From Niallia sp. XMNu-256 (lineage in GTDB: Bacteria > Bacillota > Bacilli > Bacillales > Cytobacillaceae), in assembly GCF_036670015.1 (NCBI RefSeq), contig NZ_CP137636.1, forward strand, positions 2,272,501-2,336,500: DNA of 64,000 bases, given 5' to 3'. Position numbers and translations under genes: made by a program. Position 1 is the stretch's first letter, and each line of letters starts with the position of its first letter. Positions 7,673 through 17,394 of this stretch are shown in pieces. The notes under the pieces were generated by a model that saw only the letters and a program-made list of their open reading frames with translations, searched no databases and was not told the DNA's origin.

Positions 7673-9028
7673 CTAGGCTAATCTCAGCCAACTATAACTT
7701 TTCCCTTTCTTTTTCCATCGCCGTTGCATGAACAGCAATACAATGGCAATAATGCCGACAAATAGCAAGCTTATAAAGAAGCCTGGCCGGCTTGCTTTCT
7801 CCAATAACGTTCCACTTACAGCTGCAAGAATTAAAAGGATTCCAGCCCATTGCTTGATTCTTCCCCATCCTGATAATTCGATTAACTTTGGATAAGCAAA
7901 AAGTACAAACGTCCAATTGTATAAAAGCATTAAACTGGCTGCCGTTGTAATGTATTCATAAACGCGATCAGGCATAATTCTTCCAAAAATGATGCTTGCG
8001 GCGAGTCCCCCCATTGTTAATAATAAGGCAAATGGTGCAACCTTTAACTTTTTGCCTTTTTTCGAAAATATCCCAGGTGCGTCTCCATCCTCTGATAAGG
8101 TGACTAAAATATTTGTTACAGCAAACAATGAGGCAGACATGGTTGAAAAGCCAGCAATAATAATGCCTCCATTAAAGACATGCGGAAAGAAACCGAGCCC
8201 ATATCGTTCCATGGCGACTACAAATGGACTTTCATTCGGAGAAAAGGCATTGATTGGTGCTAATATAACTGCGAAGCCAACAGCGAATAAATAAATCGTT
8301 GTTAAAGTTAGCAGCATGATAGAATTTGCCTTTTTTGCATCCTCTTTTTTGCGAAGCCTAGGAGTCATCATCCCCATAATCTCAATTCCTCCAAAAGCAT
8401 AGAAGCCAAAGATTAAAGCAGACCAAAATCCTAAAAATCCGTTTGCAAAAAATTCATTTCCTGCATTTGGGATATATAGGGTGTCGCTTCGTCCATTAAT
8501 TACACCGGTTATCCCTAATATGGCCAGAATAATAAACATTAGGATAGCTGAGATTTTGATTACCGCAAAGATGTTTTGCGCTTTTTCAAATCCACCTGAT
8601 CCTAATAAAACTACGACGATTCCTAAAGCCCCATAAATGGATGCAAATATCCATAAAGGAATAGTAGGGAACCAAAATTTAGTGAATAGCGATAATGCAG
8701 TTAATTGACTACCAATAATTAATATCTCGGATGCCCAGTAGGTCCACCCACATCCAAATCCCGCCCACCTTCCAAACGCCTTTTTAGAATAATAACGAAA
8801 AGAGCCTTTTTGAGGATCTTTTGCGGCCATTTTACCTAGTGCCTCACCGACAATATAGGTTCCTAATGCTGCGATGACAAATGCGAGTATGGCGGAAGAT
8901 CCCGTTAAGCGAATCGCAATACCTGATGCTAAGAAAAAACCAGTTCCAATAATACACCCAACTCCAACTAGTGATAGCTGCCACCAGGAGAGTTTTCCCT
9001 CCTTTGAAGCGCTGTCTTGTTGCTTCAT
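7673..9028 (-). CDS. APC family amino acid permease
   Basis: A 451-residue polytopic transporter with about twelve hydrophobic segments. The N-terminal WWQLSLVGVGCIIGTGFFLA (residues about 15-34) carries the GxGIGxG-type substrate-binding motif of APC-superfamily amino acid permeases. FYAFGGIEIMGMM near 208-220 is the conserved TM6 motif. The start codon ATG follows a GGGG site. Members are proton-coupled importers; the substrate is not evident. The gene is monocistronic, with a terminator just after the stop. Confidence 0.9.
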   Translation of the reverse strand: MKQQDSASKEGKLSWWQLSLVGVGCIIGTGFFLASGIAIRLTGSSAILAFVIAALGTYIVGEALGKMAAKDPQKGSFRYYSKKAFGRWAGFGCGWTYWASEILIIGSQLTALSLFTKFWFPTIPLWIFASIYGALGIVVVLLGSGGFEKAQNIFAVIKISAILMFIILAILGITGVINGRSDTLYIPNAGNEFFANGFLGFWSALIFGFYAFGGIEIMGMMTPRLRKKEDAKKANSIMLLTLTTIYLFAVGFAVILAPINAFSPNESPFVVAMERYGLGFFPHVFNGGIIIAGFSTMSASLFAVTNILVTLSEDGDAPGIFSKKGKKLKVAPFALLLTMGGLAASIIFGRIMPDRVYEYITTAASLMLLYNWTFVLFAYPKLIELSGWGRIKQWAGILLILAAVSGTLLEKASRPGFFISLLFVGIIAIVLLFMQRRWKKKGKSYSWLRLA

Positions 9029-9137
9029 TTGTGTTAACCCCCTTCAAACAATCAAGATTATTTTGAGAGTCAATAAAGGTTTCTATGTACTAAAGACATA
9101 TTCTATTTTTGGTAATTCCTGATTTTATTAAATTGAT

Positions 9138-9168
9138 AAAAAGGATGCGATTTTTTCACATCCTTTTT
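9138..9168. terminator. Bidirectional terminator
   Basis: AAAAAGGATG and CATCCTTTTT pair perfectly, giving T-runs on both strands. It closes the small gene at 9177-9362. Confidence 0.8.
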
Positions 9169-9176
9169 CTTACTAC

Positions 9177-9362
9177 TTAGAGGTTTTCATTTTGTTGCCT
9201 AATTTCATCACCAGTAATTAGAATGTTGGATTCTTCCAACTCTTTATGTCCATCTACGGAATTTCCAACGATTGTTTTTTCATTTGGGAATCTTGAACCA
9301 TTTTCTATGGTTACTTGTTCTTTTTTTGGTGCAGTAGTGAGGAAATCCTTTATATCAGCCAT
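9177..9362 (-). CDS. Small hypothetical protein
   Basis: A 61-residue polar protein, MADIKDFLTT...QQNENL, with no cysteines and no membrane segment. I chose the ATG at 9360-9362 because AAAGGAG lies at the right distance; the longer frame upstream has no ribosome binding site. I do not recognise a family. It stands alone between two terminators. Confidence 0.6.
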   Translation of the reverse strand: MADIKDFLTTAPKKEQVTIENGSRFPNEKTIVGNSVDGHKELEESNILITGDEIRQQNENL

Positions 9363-9434
9363 TATAACAACTCCTTTATTTAAAAGTTTTACCGGCATTC
9401 CATATTCTATAACAGAAAGATTTCGCCAATAAAA

Positions 9435-9476
9435 AAAGCGCTAGGACTCTTCCGTAAGGAAGGGGTCAAGCGCTTT
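9435..9476 (-). terminator. Terminator of the DUF2325 fusion gene
   Basis: AAAGCGCT at 9435-9442 pairs with AGCGCTTT at 9469-9476, with further pairing inside (GGAC/GTCC and CTTCC/GGAAG). On the minus strand it ends in seven T. Confidence 0.85.
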
Positions 9477-9574
9477 GTATAATTTTCCGGATCATTAAGT
9501 TCATGTGTGGATGTTTTAAGTTCTATCAGTGTTTGTGTCTCAGTATTCCAAAGGACAATTATTAGCAGAAAACT

Positions 9575-11572
9575 TTAATTATCTTTCCCCTTTGTCATTT
9601 CTTTCGCCACTTTGTTTAAGATGGTGGGGATATTGGTAAACGTTGAATAAAATATAGGTTTTTGTTCAAGAATGGCAAATTCTTTTACCTCCCACATGGC
9701 TTGATGTGAAATATACCGTGTCAAGACAATGAGAATATCGGCTTGGTTTAAATATTGATAAAATATTGGATCTAAATTTCGTGCATCATGAGTCAATACG
9801 ATATAATTTAAATCACTCGCCACCTCTTTCGAACGGTAGCCCCCAATTATAAAAATATTTTTCCCACTTAATGGTTTTTCTGTATAGCTTTCTGCAAATT
9901 TAAGGGCCTTTTCAGTGAGCGCTGGCACCCCTCTACTCTCTACCTTATTTGGTTCTAGCTGCGAAGTTAATTGTGTGATTTCCGCTTTTAAGTCTTCAAT
10001 TAATCCCTTTAACTGTTTAATTTTTATAATATCTGACTTATTTCTATCTGTTGTTAAACGGTGAGAAGCTTGTTCTAATGTTATTGTTTTATGATAAGCT
10101 TCACCCAGCTTTTGTGATAATCGGCCGTTTTCCTGTTGTAAAAGTTGTATTTGTTGCTTCTGTTGGTCAATTTCCTTCCTATAATCTGAAACAAGCTGTT
10201 TACTCTGCATAACTAGTGAATTTATGCGTCTATTATGAATAAATCTTAACTCTTCTGGAATTGGCAAGTATTTAAAAATAAAAATTGCTCGATGTTGTCC
10301 AATGATTTCTCTGTCTTTTGCTACATCCCAACCAAAAACAGTAATATTTAAATAATAATCAATTAAACTTTCATTTACTTTTCTCCAAAAAACATTTTTT
10401 TGATGATCGGAAAGATTCAGCTCTTTAAGCATTAAAAGCAATTCCTCGTGCGTAGCATTATTAGGTATATCTGATATGTAATGAGGCAAGATGAACTTAA
10501 GCTCTTTTACAGTTAGTTCTGCAATAAAAGTTTCCCATTGCTGGGAAGCGATATAGGAAAAAGCATTCCAAAAACTTTCCTGATGATCACGAAAGTAATT
10601 TTTATGCTCAATCGCTGCTAAAACGATTTCCTTATGGGCTATTTGATCGTTATGATATCCGAGAAAATCTAATTCTCCTAATGGCTTTTGATTGATCATT
10701 TTTCCAGTGATTTCATTCTTGACTATAATATTTTCTTTATCGACAACATTATAACAATGCTCACAAACAAAGTAATCCCCTAGAACAGAAATGAATAGAT
10801 CGAATTGATGTTGATCTAGTTTGTCCTCATTGATTCTAACATTGGTTTTAATCGGCTGAAAAACATCTAGTTGACAATTAGTACAGAACCCTTGGACTGA
10901 GATTTTGATCAAACCATCTATCTGATCTTCTTTTAATACGGGGTTTGTGGTTGGTATCGTAGTTAAATATGTTTTTTGCTTGACTCTTTTTTCCTTTTGA
11001 ACGATCTCGATTTTCTCTATATTAGTTAAAATTTGTGTTTTATAATTATTTATTAATTTTTCAAGAAGCTCATCTTCATCCATGTTCGTTGCAAAGTGAA
11101 AGTTAGTTTCAATAATTCCTTCAAATTCTTCTTCATTTATCATAAAAATAGTCAAGATGCTCATATAGTCATCAGCAACTTCACAAGAAATGGCATAGGA
11201 TGAGCATAGTTCGATCTTAATACGATTAGCTAATGTTTGTACAAACTGATGATAACTTGCATCTAAATGCTCTTTAGCTTGCTTTTCTGTTTTATAAATA
11301 ACTTCTCCTAAATTAATAACAGCCCTTTGATTAGCTAATGCCATCCCGTACAAATTAGGATTTCCTCTTTTTTGAACCCATTGATTATTATAGAAAACCT
11401 CTATTTTATCCAAGAAATATTGTCCTTTTTTCTGAAATGGGAATAGAAGAATGGCCCTTATCTCCTGTCTTTGATGATTGAAATATACCTCTACTCTTGT
11501 AAAGAAATGATGGTTTTGATCAAAATAGTGAATGATTGTATCAAAATTAGATCTAACGTTTGTTAATTTCAT
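9575..11572 (-). CDS. Large protein: zinc ribbon, coiled coil, C-terminal DUF2325-like domain
   Basis: A 665-residue soluble protein that I do not recognise as a whole. Residues 1-190 are an alpha/beta region of unknown type. Cys230-x2-Cys233 and Cys270-x2-Cys273 look like a zinc ribbon. Residues about 455-545 are a long Gln/Glu-rich coiled coil. Residues 570-658 resemble DUF2325: a strand with glycines (NIFIIGGYRS), ADILIVLTRYISHQAMWEVK with its SHxAMWxVK motif, then KPIFYSTF. DUF2325 is normally a stand-alone domain of about 100 residues, so the fusion is unusual. The gene is monocistronic with a strong terminator. A nucleotide- or signal-binding role of the C-terminal Rossmann-like domain is inference only. 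Confidence 0.7.
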   Translation of the reverse strand: MKLTNVRSNFDTIIHYFDQNHHFFTRVEVYFNHQRQEIRAILLFPFQKKGQYFLDKIEVFYNNQWVQKRGNPNLYGMALANQRAVINLGEVIYKTEKQAKEHLDASYHQFVQTLANRIKIELCSSYAISCEVADDYMSILTIFMINEEEFEGIIETNFHFATNMDEDELLEKLINNYKTQILTNIEKIEIVQKEKRVKQKTYLTTIPTTNPVLKEDQIDGLIKISVQGFCTNCQLDVFQPIKTNVRINEDKLDQHQFDLFISVLGDYFVCEHCYNVVDKENIIVKNEITGKMINQKPLGELDFLGYHNDQIAHKEIVLAAIEHKNYFRDHQESFWNAFSYIASQQWETFIAELTVKELKFILPHYISDIPNNATHEELLLMLKELNLSDHQKNVFWRKVNESLIDYYLNITVFGWDVAKDREIIGQHRAIFIFKYLPIPEELRFIHNRRINSLVMQSKQLVSDYRKEIDQQKQQIQLLQQENGRLSQKLGEAYHKTITLEQASHRLTTDRNKSDIIKIKQLKGLIEDLKAEITQLTSQLEPNKVESRGVPALTEKALKFAESYTEKPLSGKNIFIIGGYRSKEVASDLNYIVLTHDARNLDPIFYQYLNQADILIVLTRYISHQAMWEVKEFAILEQKPIFYSTFTNIPTILNKVAKEMTKGKDN

Positions 11573-11709
11573 TGAATTCTCCCTGAGGGCTTTTCTTTTA
11601 TAACTAATTCTACTATATCCTTTTTCTAATTGAAATTTAATGGAAGATAATGTTCTTTTGTATAGTTCATGTGAATGCTCAGCATACTATCGTTAAAGGA
11701 GTTGATATC

Positions 11710-12159
11710 ATGAGACATTTACGAAATCTTGTTGTCAAATTTATTGCTACCTTTGCTGTGTTGTTTATTATTCTTGGTATGATTTATGACATGTCATTTG
11801 GGAATATTTTTTCCATATCATTAGTTTTAACACTTGCAGCATATTTAATTGGTGATATGCTTATTTTACCAAGAACGAATAATACGATGGCGACGGTTGC
11901 AGATTTTGGGCTAGCCTTTTTAGTGATTTGGTTAATGGGAGAAAATTTAACTTATGGAGACAGCTTATTAATGCCAGCTTTAATTTCGGCGGCAGCCATT
12001 GCTTTATTTGAAACATTTTTCCATAAGTCAATCGCCAATCAAATCAATCAGAATAATGGAAATCAGCAACAATCAGGAAATTTACGTTATCAAACAGAAG
12101 CATCAGAAGAACTGACTTCAAGCAATTCGAATAACAATAGAAACGAAAATGGACAATAA
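11710..12159 (+). CDS. DUF2512 (YndM-like) membrane protein
   Basis: A 149-residue membrane protein with four predicted hydrophobic segments within residues 1-105, then a Gln/Asn/Ser-rich hydrophilic tail. The pattern MRHLRNLVVKFIATFAVLF, YLIGDMLILPRTNN and ADFGLAFLVIW is typical of DUF2512 proteins of Bacillus. ATG at 11710 is chosen for the AAAGGAG site nine bases upstream; the frame runs further upstream without a ribosome binding site. Function unknown. Confidence 0.82.
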   Translation: MRHLRNLVVKFIATFAVLFIILGMIYDMSFGNIFSISLVLTLAAYLIGDMLILPRTNNTMATVADFGLAFLVIWLMGENLTYGDSLLMPALISAAAIALFETFFHKSIANQINQNNGNQQQSGNLRYQTEASEELTSSNSNNNRNENGQ

Positions 12160-12169
12160 AGAAACAAAA

Positions 12170-12200
12170 AAGCATCTGATTTTTCTCAGATGCTTTTCTT
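12170..12200 (+). terminator. Terminator of DUF2512 gene
   Basis: AAGCATCTGA and TCAGATGCTT form a perfect 10-bp stem, followed by TTCTTT. Confidence 0.8.
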
Positions 12201-12249
12201 TGTGGCTGATTAACCATATCGAATGAGGAGAATAATCTCCTCGTTGTTA

Positions 12250-13206
12250 CTATTCAAACAATGTTAAAAATTGCTCATATCCCTCTTCTTTTAACTTGTC
12301 TTTTGGAATAAACCGAATGGCTGCAGAGTTGATACAGTATCGAGCTCCAGTTGGACCTGGTCCATCGTCAAACACATGACCCAAATGGGAATCAGCACTT
12401 TTGGAGCGAACTTCAATGCGTCTCATACCATGAGAGGTATCAAGTTTTTCTTCTATTTCACTGTGACGAAGGGGTTTTGTAAAACTTGGCCAACCACAAC
12501 CAGCATCATATTTATCCTTTGAACTAAATAATGGTTCGCCTGAAATAAGATCTACATAAATTCCTTCTTCCGTATGATTCCAATACTCATTTTGAAAAGG
12601 TGGCTCCGTTCCATTTTGACGAGTGACTTGATATTGAATCGGAGATAATTCTTTTCGTAGCTCTTCATCACTCTTTTTCGTTTTCCAATTCTCACGGATA
12701 AACTTAGCTCTTCCAGAACCTTCTTTGTACATATTGTAATGAAAGGACATTTTTTTATAATAATCCTGATGTTTCTCTTCCGCTTCATAAAAAGTTGAGG
12801 CAGGAACAATTTCGGTTACAATTGGTTTATTAAATCGGCCACTCGCTTCTAGATTAGCTTTAGATTTTTCTGCTGCTTCTTTTTGCCCTTCATGATGATA
12901 AAAAATCGCCGTTCGATAAGATAAACCTCTGTCATTAAATTGACCACCTGCATCGGTTGGATCAATTTGCTGCCAATAGAGTTCCAATAGTTTTTCATAT
13001 GAAAAGACAGCTGGATCAAATGTAATTTGAATCGCTTCATAATGGCCCGTTGTATCAGAACAAACTTCCTCATAAGTCGGATTCTCTTTATGTCCCCCTG
13101 TATAGCCTGATACCACCTTAATAATTCCTGGCTGTTCATCAAATGGTTCTACCATACACCAGAAACAGCCGCCTGCAAAGGTTGCTAACTCATATTGATT
13201 CGACAT
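12250..13206 (-). CDS. msrAB: Bifunctional peptide methionine sulfoxide reductase MsrA/MsrB
   Basis: A 318-residue cytoplasmic fusion that repairs both S- and R-methionine sulfoxide in proteins, recycling through thioredoxin. The MsrA half begins with [12 protein letters not shown]; Cys14 is the catalytic residue. The MsrB half starts near residue 180 ([18 protein letters not shown]) and has [16 protein letters not shown] and RYCINSAA with catalytic Cys291. The zinc-binding CxxC pairs of some MsrB proteins are absent, as in B. subtilis MsrB. I chose the ATG at 13204-13206 with AAAAGGGGTG upstream over an earlier in-frame start. In B. subtilis the two enzymes are separate genes. Confidence 0.95.
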   Translation of the reverse strand: MSNQYELATFAGGCFWCMVEPFDEQPGIIKVVSGYTGGHKENPTYEEVCSDTTGHYEAIQITFDPAVFSYEKLLELYWQQIDPTDAGGQFNDRGLSYRTAIFYHHEGQKEAAEKSKANLEASGRFNKPIVTEIVPASTFYEAEEKHQDYYKKMSFHYNMYKEGSGRAKFIRENWKTKKSDEELRKELSPIQYQVTRQNGTEPPFQNEYWNHTEEGIYVDLISGEPLFSSKDKYDAGCGWPSFTKPLRHSEIEEKLDTSHGMRRIEVRSKSADSHLGHVFDDGPGPTGARYCINSAAIRFIPKDKLKEEGYEQFLTLFE

Positions 13207-13309
13207 ATGTATACACCCCTTTTTCTTCATATTCTTTTAATATACTCCATATGAGAACGTTCTACATTTATTTTGCCTTCACGTTCCATTATAACAGTTA
13301 ATTTATTTC

Positions 13310-14911
13310 TTAGACATTTCTTCTATATTTGATTTCTCCCCCAATGATAGTCATTACAATTTTCATTGGTAGTAATTCATCAGCATCTTTCATTTGAAAA
13401 GGATCAGCTGAGAATACGGTCATGTCTGCTAACTTCCCCCTAGCGATGGTACCTTTTTGATCCTCTTCATTTGTTGGATAAGCAGCAAATTCGGTAAACA
13501 ATTGGAATGCCTGTACCATTGATAGTTTTTGGTTTGGCTGATAACCTTGATGGATTTCTCCTGGTTTCTTTCGAGTGACAGCTGCGTGAATCCCTAATAT
13601 CGGATCTATCGGTTCGATGGGAGAATCCGATCCACCAGCACATTGAACACCTGCTTCTATTAACGTGCGCCAGTTATAGGAGTATTGGATACGTTTTTTT
13701 CCAAGTCGCTTCTCCACCCAAGGAAAATCGCTAGCTACAAAACGAGGTTGTATATCAACGGTTCTACTCCGATTAATTAATCGCTTAATGAGATAATCAT
13801 TTACCACTTGTGTATGAATAAGACGATCTCGATAAGACACAGGGGGAAATCGGTCCAAAAGATCTAATATATTTTTCAAAGCTTGATCTCCAATTGTATG
13901 AACTGCAACAGGCATATCTAAATTTCGTGCTTTTTTAATGATTTCATATAATTGTTCTTGACTGTACATTGCTTCACCGAAATGGTTAGGTTTATCACTA
14001 TATGGTTCGGATAAGAGAGCCGTTCTTTTACCAAAAGCACCATCCGCAAATATTTTCACCGCGCCAATTTGCAGTGTATCATTTCCATAACCTGTGTACA
14101 TTCCTAATTCTCTTAATTCGTCAAAAAACTCATGATTAATCAAAAGGTTTGTCCGTAGTCCTAACTGTTCTTTATTTAATAACTCGTCATAAATTTTCCA
14201 AGTTTGTTCAAGACCACCTAAATAGAGAGGGTCATTGCTATGCACACTCGTTAATCCTCTTTCCATCGCATACATGATTGTATTTCGCATGGCATTTTTC
14301 CAAGACTCGTAAGGATGATCGGGGATATGTTGTTTAATAAGGTTTATGGCAGTATCAAGAAATAGGCCTGTCGGTTGATTTGTTGTCTCGTCTAGTACAA
14401 CTGATCCTCCTTCTGGTAGCAAAATATTCGGTTGATAATGGCTATACTCGAGAGCTTTGCTGTTCACGATCGCTGCATGCTGGCAAATTCTTGATATTAA
14501 TAGCGGATTGGCTGGAGCAACGTGATCCAATTCTGTAAGGGTTGGAATGGAACCGTTTGTAAATAAATGTTCATCCCAGCCGCCCCCAATTAACCATTGA
14601 TTAGGTTGTAATTGAGCCGCTCGTTCTTTGATTCTATCAAGCATTTCCTGTTTTGATGTAACCCCCGTTAAATTTAAGTTCATACTTTGATCTGCTATCA
14701 TCGAGAGGTGAAGATGACTATCAATTAATCCAGGTGTCACCGTAAATCCTTCTAAATCAATGACTACTGTTGAAGGACGGTTCCATTGTAAGATTATTTC
14801 ATCTGTTTCACCCATGTCAACAAATCGACCATTCTCAATGACGACAGATTGGACATGTGGTTTTTGTAAATTAAAGGTATAAATATTTCCATTTATATAA
14901 ATTTTCCTCAA
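13310..14911 (-). CDS. YtcJ-like amidohydrolase
   Basis: A 533-residue metal-dependent hydrolase of the amidohydrolase-3 (YtcJ) family. The N-terminal strand region MRKIYINGNIYTF is followed by VTPGLIDSHLHL (residues about 58-69), which supplies the first metal-binding histidines. KIFADGAFGKRTALL, DMPVAVHTIGDQA and CAGGSDSPIEPIDP carry the other expected ligands and the catalytic Asp. The start is TTG with AAAGGGG nine bases upstream. Substrates of this family are amides, carbamates or cyclic imides and cannot be told here. Monocistronic. Confidence 0.85.
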   Translation of the reverse strand: MRKIYINGNIYTFNLQKPHVQSVVIENGRFVDMGETDEIILQWNRPSTVVIDLEGFTVTPGLIDSHLHLSMIADQSMNLNLTGVTSKQEMLDRIKERAAQLQPNQWLIGGGWDEHLFTNGSIPTLTELDHVAPANPLLISRICQHAAIVNSKALEYSHYQPNILLPEGGSVVLDETTNQPTGLFLDTAINLIKQHIPDHPYESWKNAMRNTIMYAMERGLTSVHSNDPLYLGGLEQTWKIYDELLNKEQLGLRTNLLINHEFFDELRELGMYTGYGNDTLQIGAVKIFADGAFGKRTALLSEPYSDKPNHFGEAMYSQEQLYEIIKKARNLDMPVAVHTIGDQALKNILDLLDRFPPVSYRDRLIHTQVVNDYLIKRLINRSRTVDIQPRFVASDFPWVEKRLGKKRIQYSYNWRTLIEAGVQCAGGSDSPIEPIDPILGIHAAVTRKKPGEIHQGYQPNQKLSMVQAFQLFTEFAAYPTNEEDQKGTIARGKLADMTVFSADPFQMKDADELLPMKIVMTIIGGEIKYRRNV

Positions 14912-15088
14912 AACAATGATCCCCTTTGCTCGATAATGAGCTGTATCGAAAAAGTGGCTCGTTTATAACGTCCATATGATTAGTATTTGCCATTTTCTTC
15001 TAATTAACACATTTTCGCATTTCAGTATCTTTTACTGTAACAAGTAATTTGTTAAGATAAATGAAAACGATTCTGAAAGGAATGAAAT

Positions 15089-15442
15089 ATGTATTTATTT
15101 GTTGAGGAAAAAATAAAAAAGGCTGTGGATAATGGAGAGTTCGATGACATTCCTGGAATGGGTAAATCTCTAGATTATCGAGATGAGTTGCCAGGACTAT
15201 CTCCGGAATTAAAGCTTGGTTTTAAAGTATTAAAAAATGCTGGTTATGTTCCATCAAATGATAAAGTACAGCATGAGGATGTAACCATCCAAGATTTATT
15301 ATCTTATGCAACGGATGGAGAAAATAAAGGTTTTTTTCAAAAAAGGGTTCAATTTAATGAATTAGCACAAGAAAAAAAGTGGCAACATAATGCAAAATTC
15401 AAACAATATGCCCAGCAAATTTACCAGAAATTATTTAAGTAA
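15089..15442 (+). CDS. DUF1992 (DnaJ-homologue subfamily C member 28-like) protein
   Basis: A 117-residue soluble protein. The first 60 residues show the DUF1992 pattern: VEEKIKKAVDNGEFDDIPGM, GKSLDY and the KNAGYVPSN turn. Despite the DJC28 name there is no J domain. The role in Bacillus is unknown. The ATG follows GAAAGGAATG. A terminator lies directly after the stop codon, so it is monocistronic. Confidence 0.82.
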   Translation: MYLFVEEKIKKAVDNGEFDDIPGMGKSLDYRDELPGLSPELKLGFKVLKNAGYVPSNDKVQHEDVTIQDLLSYATDGENKGFFQKRVQFNELAQEKKWQHNAKFKQYAQQIYQKLFK

Positions 15443-15475
15443 CCCCTCAACTTCCAAAGTTTGTGGGGTTTTTTT
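15441..15475 (+). terminator. Terminator of DUF1992 gene
   Basis: An AACCCC/GGGGTT-based hairpin followed by seven T; the stop codon overlaps its base. Confidence 0.75.
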
Positions 15476-15622
15476 ATTACCCTGTTTTTGAAGGGAAATG
15501 TAAAGTCCGCTATTTTGAGTTGTAATTTGCCAATATTTATATTTTTATAAAAAAATAGCAGGTTTTATGTAATATGATCGCGAATTAATGTTATAACAAG
15601 TGTTTTGAAAGGTGGAAAAAAC

Positions 15623-15847
15623 ATGGATCGAATTAGTTGTCTAGCTTTTCTTTTGTTTCAAGTCAACAATAAAAAACTACAAGAAGCTGCATTACAATTA
15701 GTTAGTGGAGATATTTCCATCCTAGAATTGAAAACAAACCTTGATTTTCTTCCTTTTATTGAAGAAGCTGAAGATACTTTGAAGAAATATACGCCTAACA
15801 AAAATGAGGTATGTGAATTTGTCGAAAGATATTTATATGTTTACTAA
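15623..15847 (+). CDS. Small hypothetical protein
   Basis: A 74-residue, mostly helical, slightly acidic protein starting MDRISCLAFLLFQV and ending FVERYLYVY; no family recognised. ATG at 15623 is chosen, with GAAAGGTGG seven bases upstream. It is followed by a good terminator, which supports expression as its own unit. No signal peptide or metal site is visible. Confidence 0.55.
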   Translation: MDRISCLAFLLFQVNNKKLQEAALQLVSGDISILELKTNLDFLPFIEEAEDTLKKYTPNKNEVCEFVERYLYVY

Positions 15848-15854
15848 TGAATAT

Positions 15855-15899
15855 AGACTGTCTTTGTGTTCCTAACTTGTCACAGACAGTCTCTTTTTT
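15855..15899 (+). terminator. Terminator of small gene at 15623
   Basis: AGACTGTCT and AGACAGTCT with further GTG/CAC pairing form a stem ending in a run of T. Confidence 0.8.
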
Positions 15900-16387
15900 C
15901 AGTTAACGTCTATTCCATGGATTTTGTCATAAAGTAACAAGGATGCTTGTTGCCTTGAAAGTCATTTCTCCTACTTTGGGAAATCTATTCTTCTCGAACA
16001 AGGCTTGAGTTTTTTATTTATGGAATACTCATCCATTTTTATGTAGCGAACTCTATTTTGTCTTGCTACCTCCTCTGCAAAAGTCATTAATTGAGATGTA
16101 CTTCCCTCTTACAGCTGGGTCCACCACTATGCATAAAATAGTATGAGCATCCCCTTTGTTCTCCATAAAACGAATGGGTGATTTATTCTACTGGCAGGTA
16201 TCGATCCATTGCGATTGATCCCATAACATAACGACCTTTTTCTAATACATACAATGATTTATTTTAGAAAGTCTAGCCGGATAAATTCCATTCCATTGAT
16301 TGTTATTTTCCTTTAATATAATTGTTATGGTCCTCTCTATCATTTTCATAATTAACTTTAGATCGTCTTTATTTCTCTTCTGATCAT
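15899..16387 (-). pseudogene. Decayed GNAT acetyltransferase gene
   Basis: No intact frame exists, but the minus strand gives clear GNAT fragments in shifting frames. In order they are DDLKLIMKMIERT, ENNNQWNGIYPARL, YVMGSIAMDRYLPVE, then NKGDAHTILCIVVDPAVRGK (the acetyl-CoA-binding loop region), LMTFAEEVARQNRVRYIKMD and YDKIHGIDVN before a TGA at 15899-15901. Several frame changes and stops separate them. The original gene probably began at the ATG at 16385-16387 and was about 160 codons long. The substrate is unknown. Confidence 0.75.
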
Positions 16388-16435
16388 TCGTTGTCCTCAA
16401 ATAATTTATTTATTTGTATTACGGCTAAAAATACA

Positions 16436-16469
16436 AATAGGTGTTATCAGAGATTCGATAACACCTATT
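16436..16469 (-). terminator. Terminator of SDR gene
   Basis: AATAGGTGTTATC and GATAACACCTATT form a perfect 13-bp stem; the minus strand continues TTTGTATTTTT. Confidence 0.85.
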
Positions 16470-16472
16470 ATT

Positions 16473-17249
16473 TTAATTATTCTGAATATTTTTCTTTTCA
16501 CGATTGACTACATGTACCCCACCTGATGCTGAGATTACGCTACCTGTAATAAAATCTGAATTTTCCTCACATAAAAACCGAATAATTCTTGCAATATCTT
16601 CTCCTGTACCAGAGCGGCCAATCGGAGTGTCCTTATTTATTATATGTCTTGAATTCATGATATTGGATTCCTTCATTTCACCGATTATATCTCCTGGACA
16701 AACCATGTTCGCTGTAATGCCATATTCTGCCTCTTCCAATGCAATTGTTTTTGTTAGCGAGACCAACCCTACTTTCGCAGCACTGTAAGCAGATCGATAT
16801 TTCCACGCGGGTGTATGTTCGGCATCTTGAAAACCGTATGTAATAATCCGACCGAACTTTTGATTTCGCATAATAGGTATACATAATTTCAAAAAGTAAA
16901 AGACAGAGGAGAGATTACCATCAATCATTTCCTCCCACTCATGGTCAGCATAATCAACTAATTTCTTTCGTTCAAAAATATACGGCCCAGCATTATTGAT
17001 TAAATAGTCAATCCTGCCAAATCGATTCATTGCTTTTTCAACGATTAGTTTTATATGTTCCTTATTCGTAATATCCCCATAAACAAATTGTAATTGATTC
17101 TCATATTGCTTCCATTCTTTCTTCAATTGAGACACTCTAGCTGCATCATTTCTGTAATTGACAGTGACAGAGCAACCCATTTGTAGAAATTGCTCTGTAA
17201 CCATTCTTCCGAGACCTTTGGAACCAGCAGTAATGACAGCATGTTTCAC
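16473..17249 (-). CDS. Short-chain dehydrogenase/reductase
   Basis: A 258-residue NAD(P)H-dependent oxidoreductase of the classical SDR family. It has the nucleotide-binding TAGSKGLG at about 7-14, NNAGPY at about 90, the catalytic YSAAK motif and the CPGDI stretch after it. ASGGV lies near the C-terminus. The ribosome binding site is weak (GGTGTG), and GGAGG lies further up. The next gene upstream on the same strand is folE. Some bacteria use SDR enzymes (FolM/PTR1 type) to reduce pterins, so a pteridine substrate is possible but only inferred from context; 3-oxoacyl-ACP reductase-like activity is the generic alternative. Confidence 0.85.
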   Translation of the reverse strand: MKHAVITAGSKGLGRMVTEQFLQMGCSVTVNYRNDAARVSQLKKEWKQYENQLQFVYGDITNKEHIKLIVEKAMNRFGRIDYLINNAGPYIFERKKLVDYADHEWEEMIDGNLSSVFYFLKLCIPIMRNQKFGRIITYGFQDAEHTPAWKYRSAYSAAKVGLVSLTKTIALEEAEYGITANMVCPGDIIGEMKESNIMNSRHIINKDTPIGRSGTGEDIARIIRFLCEENSDFITGSVISASGGVHVVNREKKNIQNN

Positions 17250-17394
17250 ACCGCTTCAGCCTCCCTATTCCCCATTTTAATCTAATTTATCCGTCGAATT
17301 TTTGTCTCTACTTTAATTATGCTCGCTAGAGAAAATTATTCCCATCAAAATCCAGACATTCACCTAAGCTCAGGCTTTTCAGCTGAAATTTAAA

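Noticed and set aside
12552-13142. Short minus-strand frames inside msrAB
   Set aside because: Alternative frames of a well-conserved gene.
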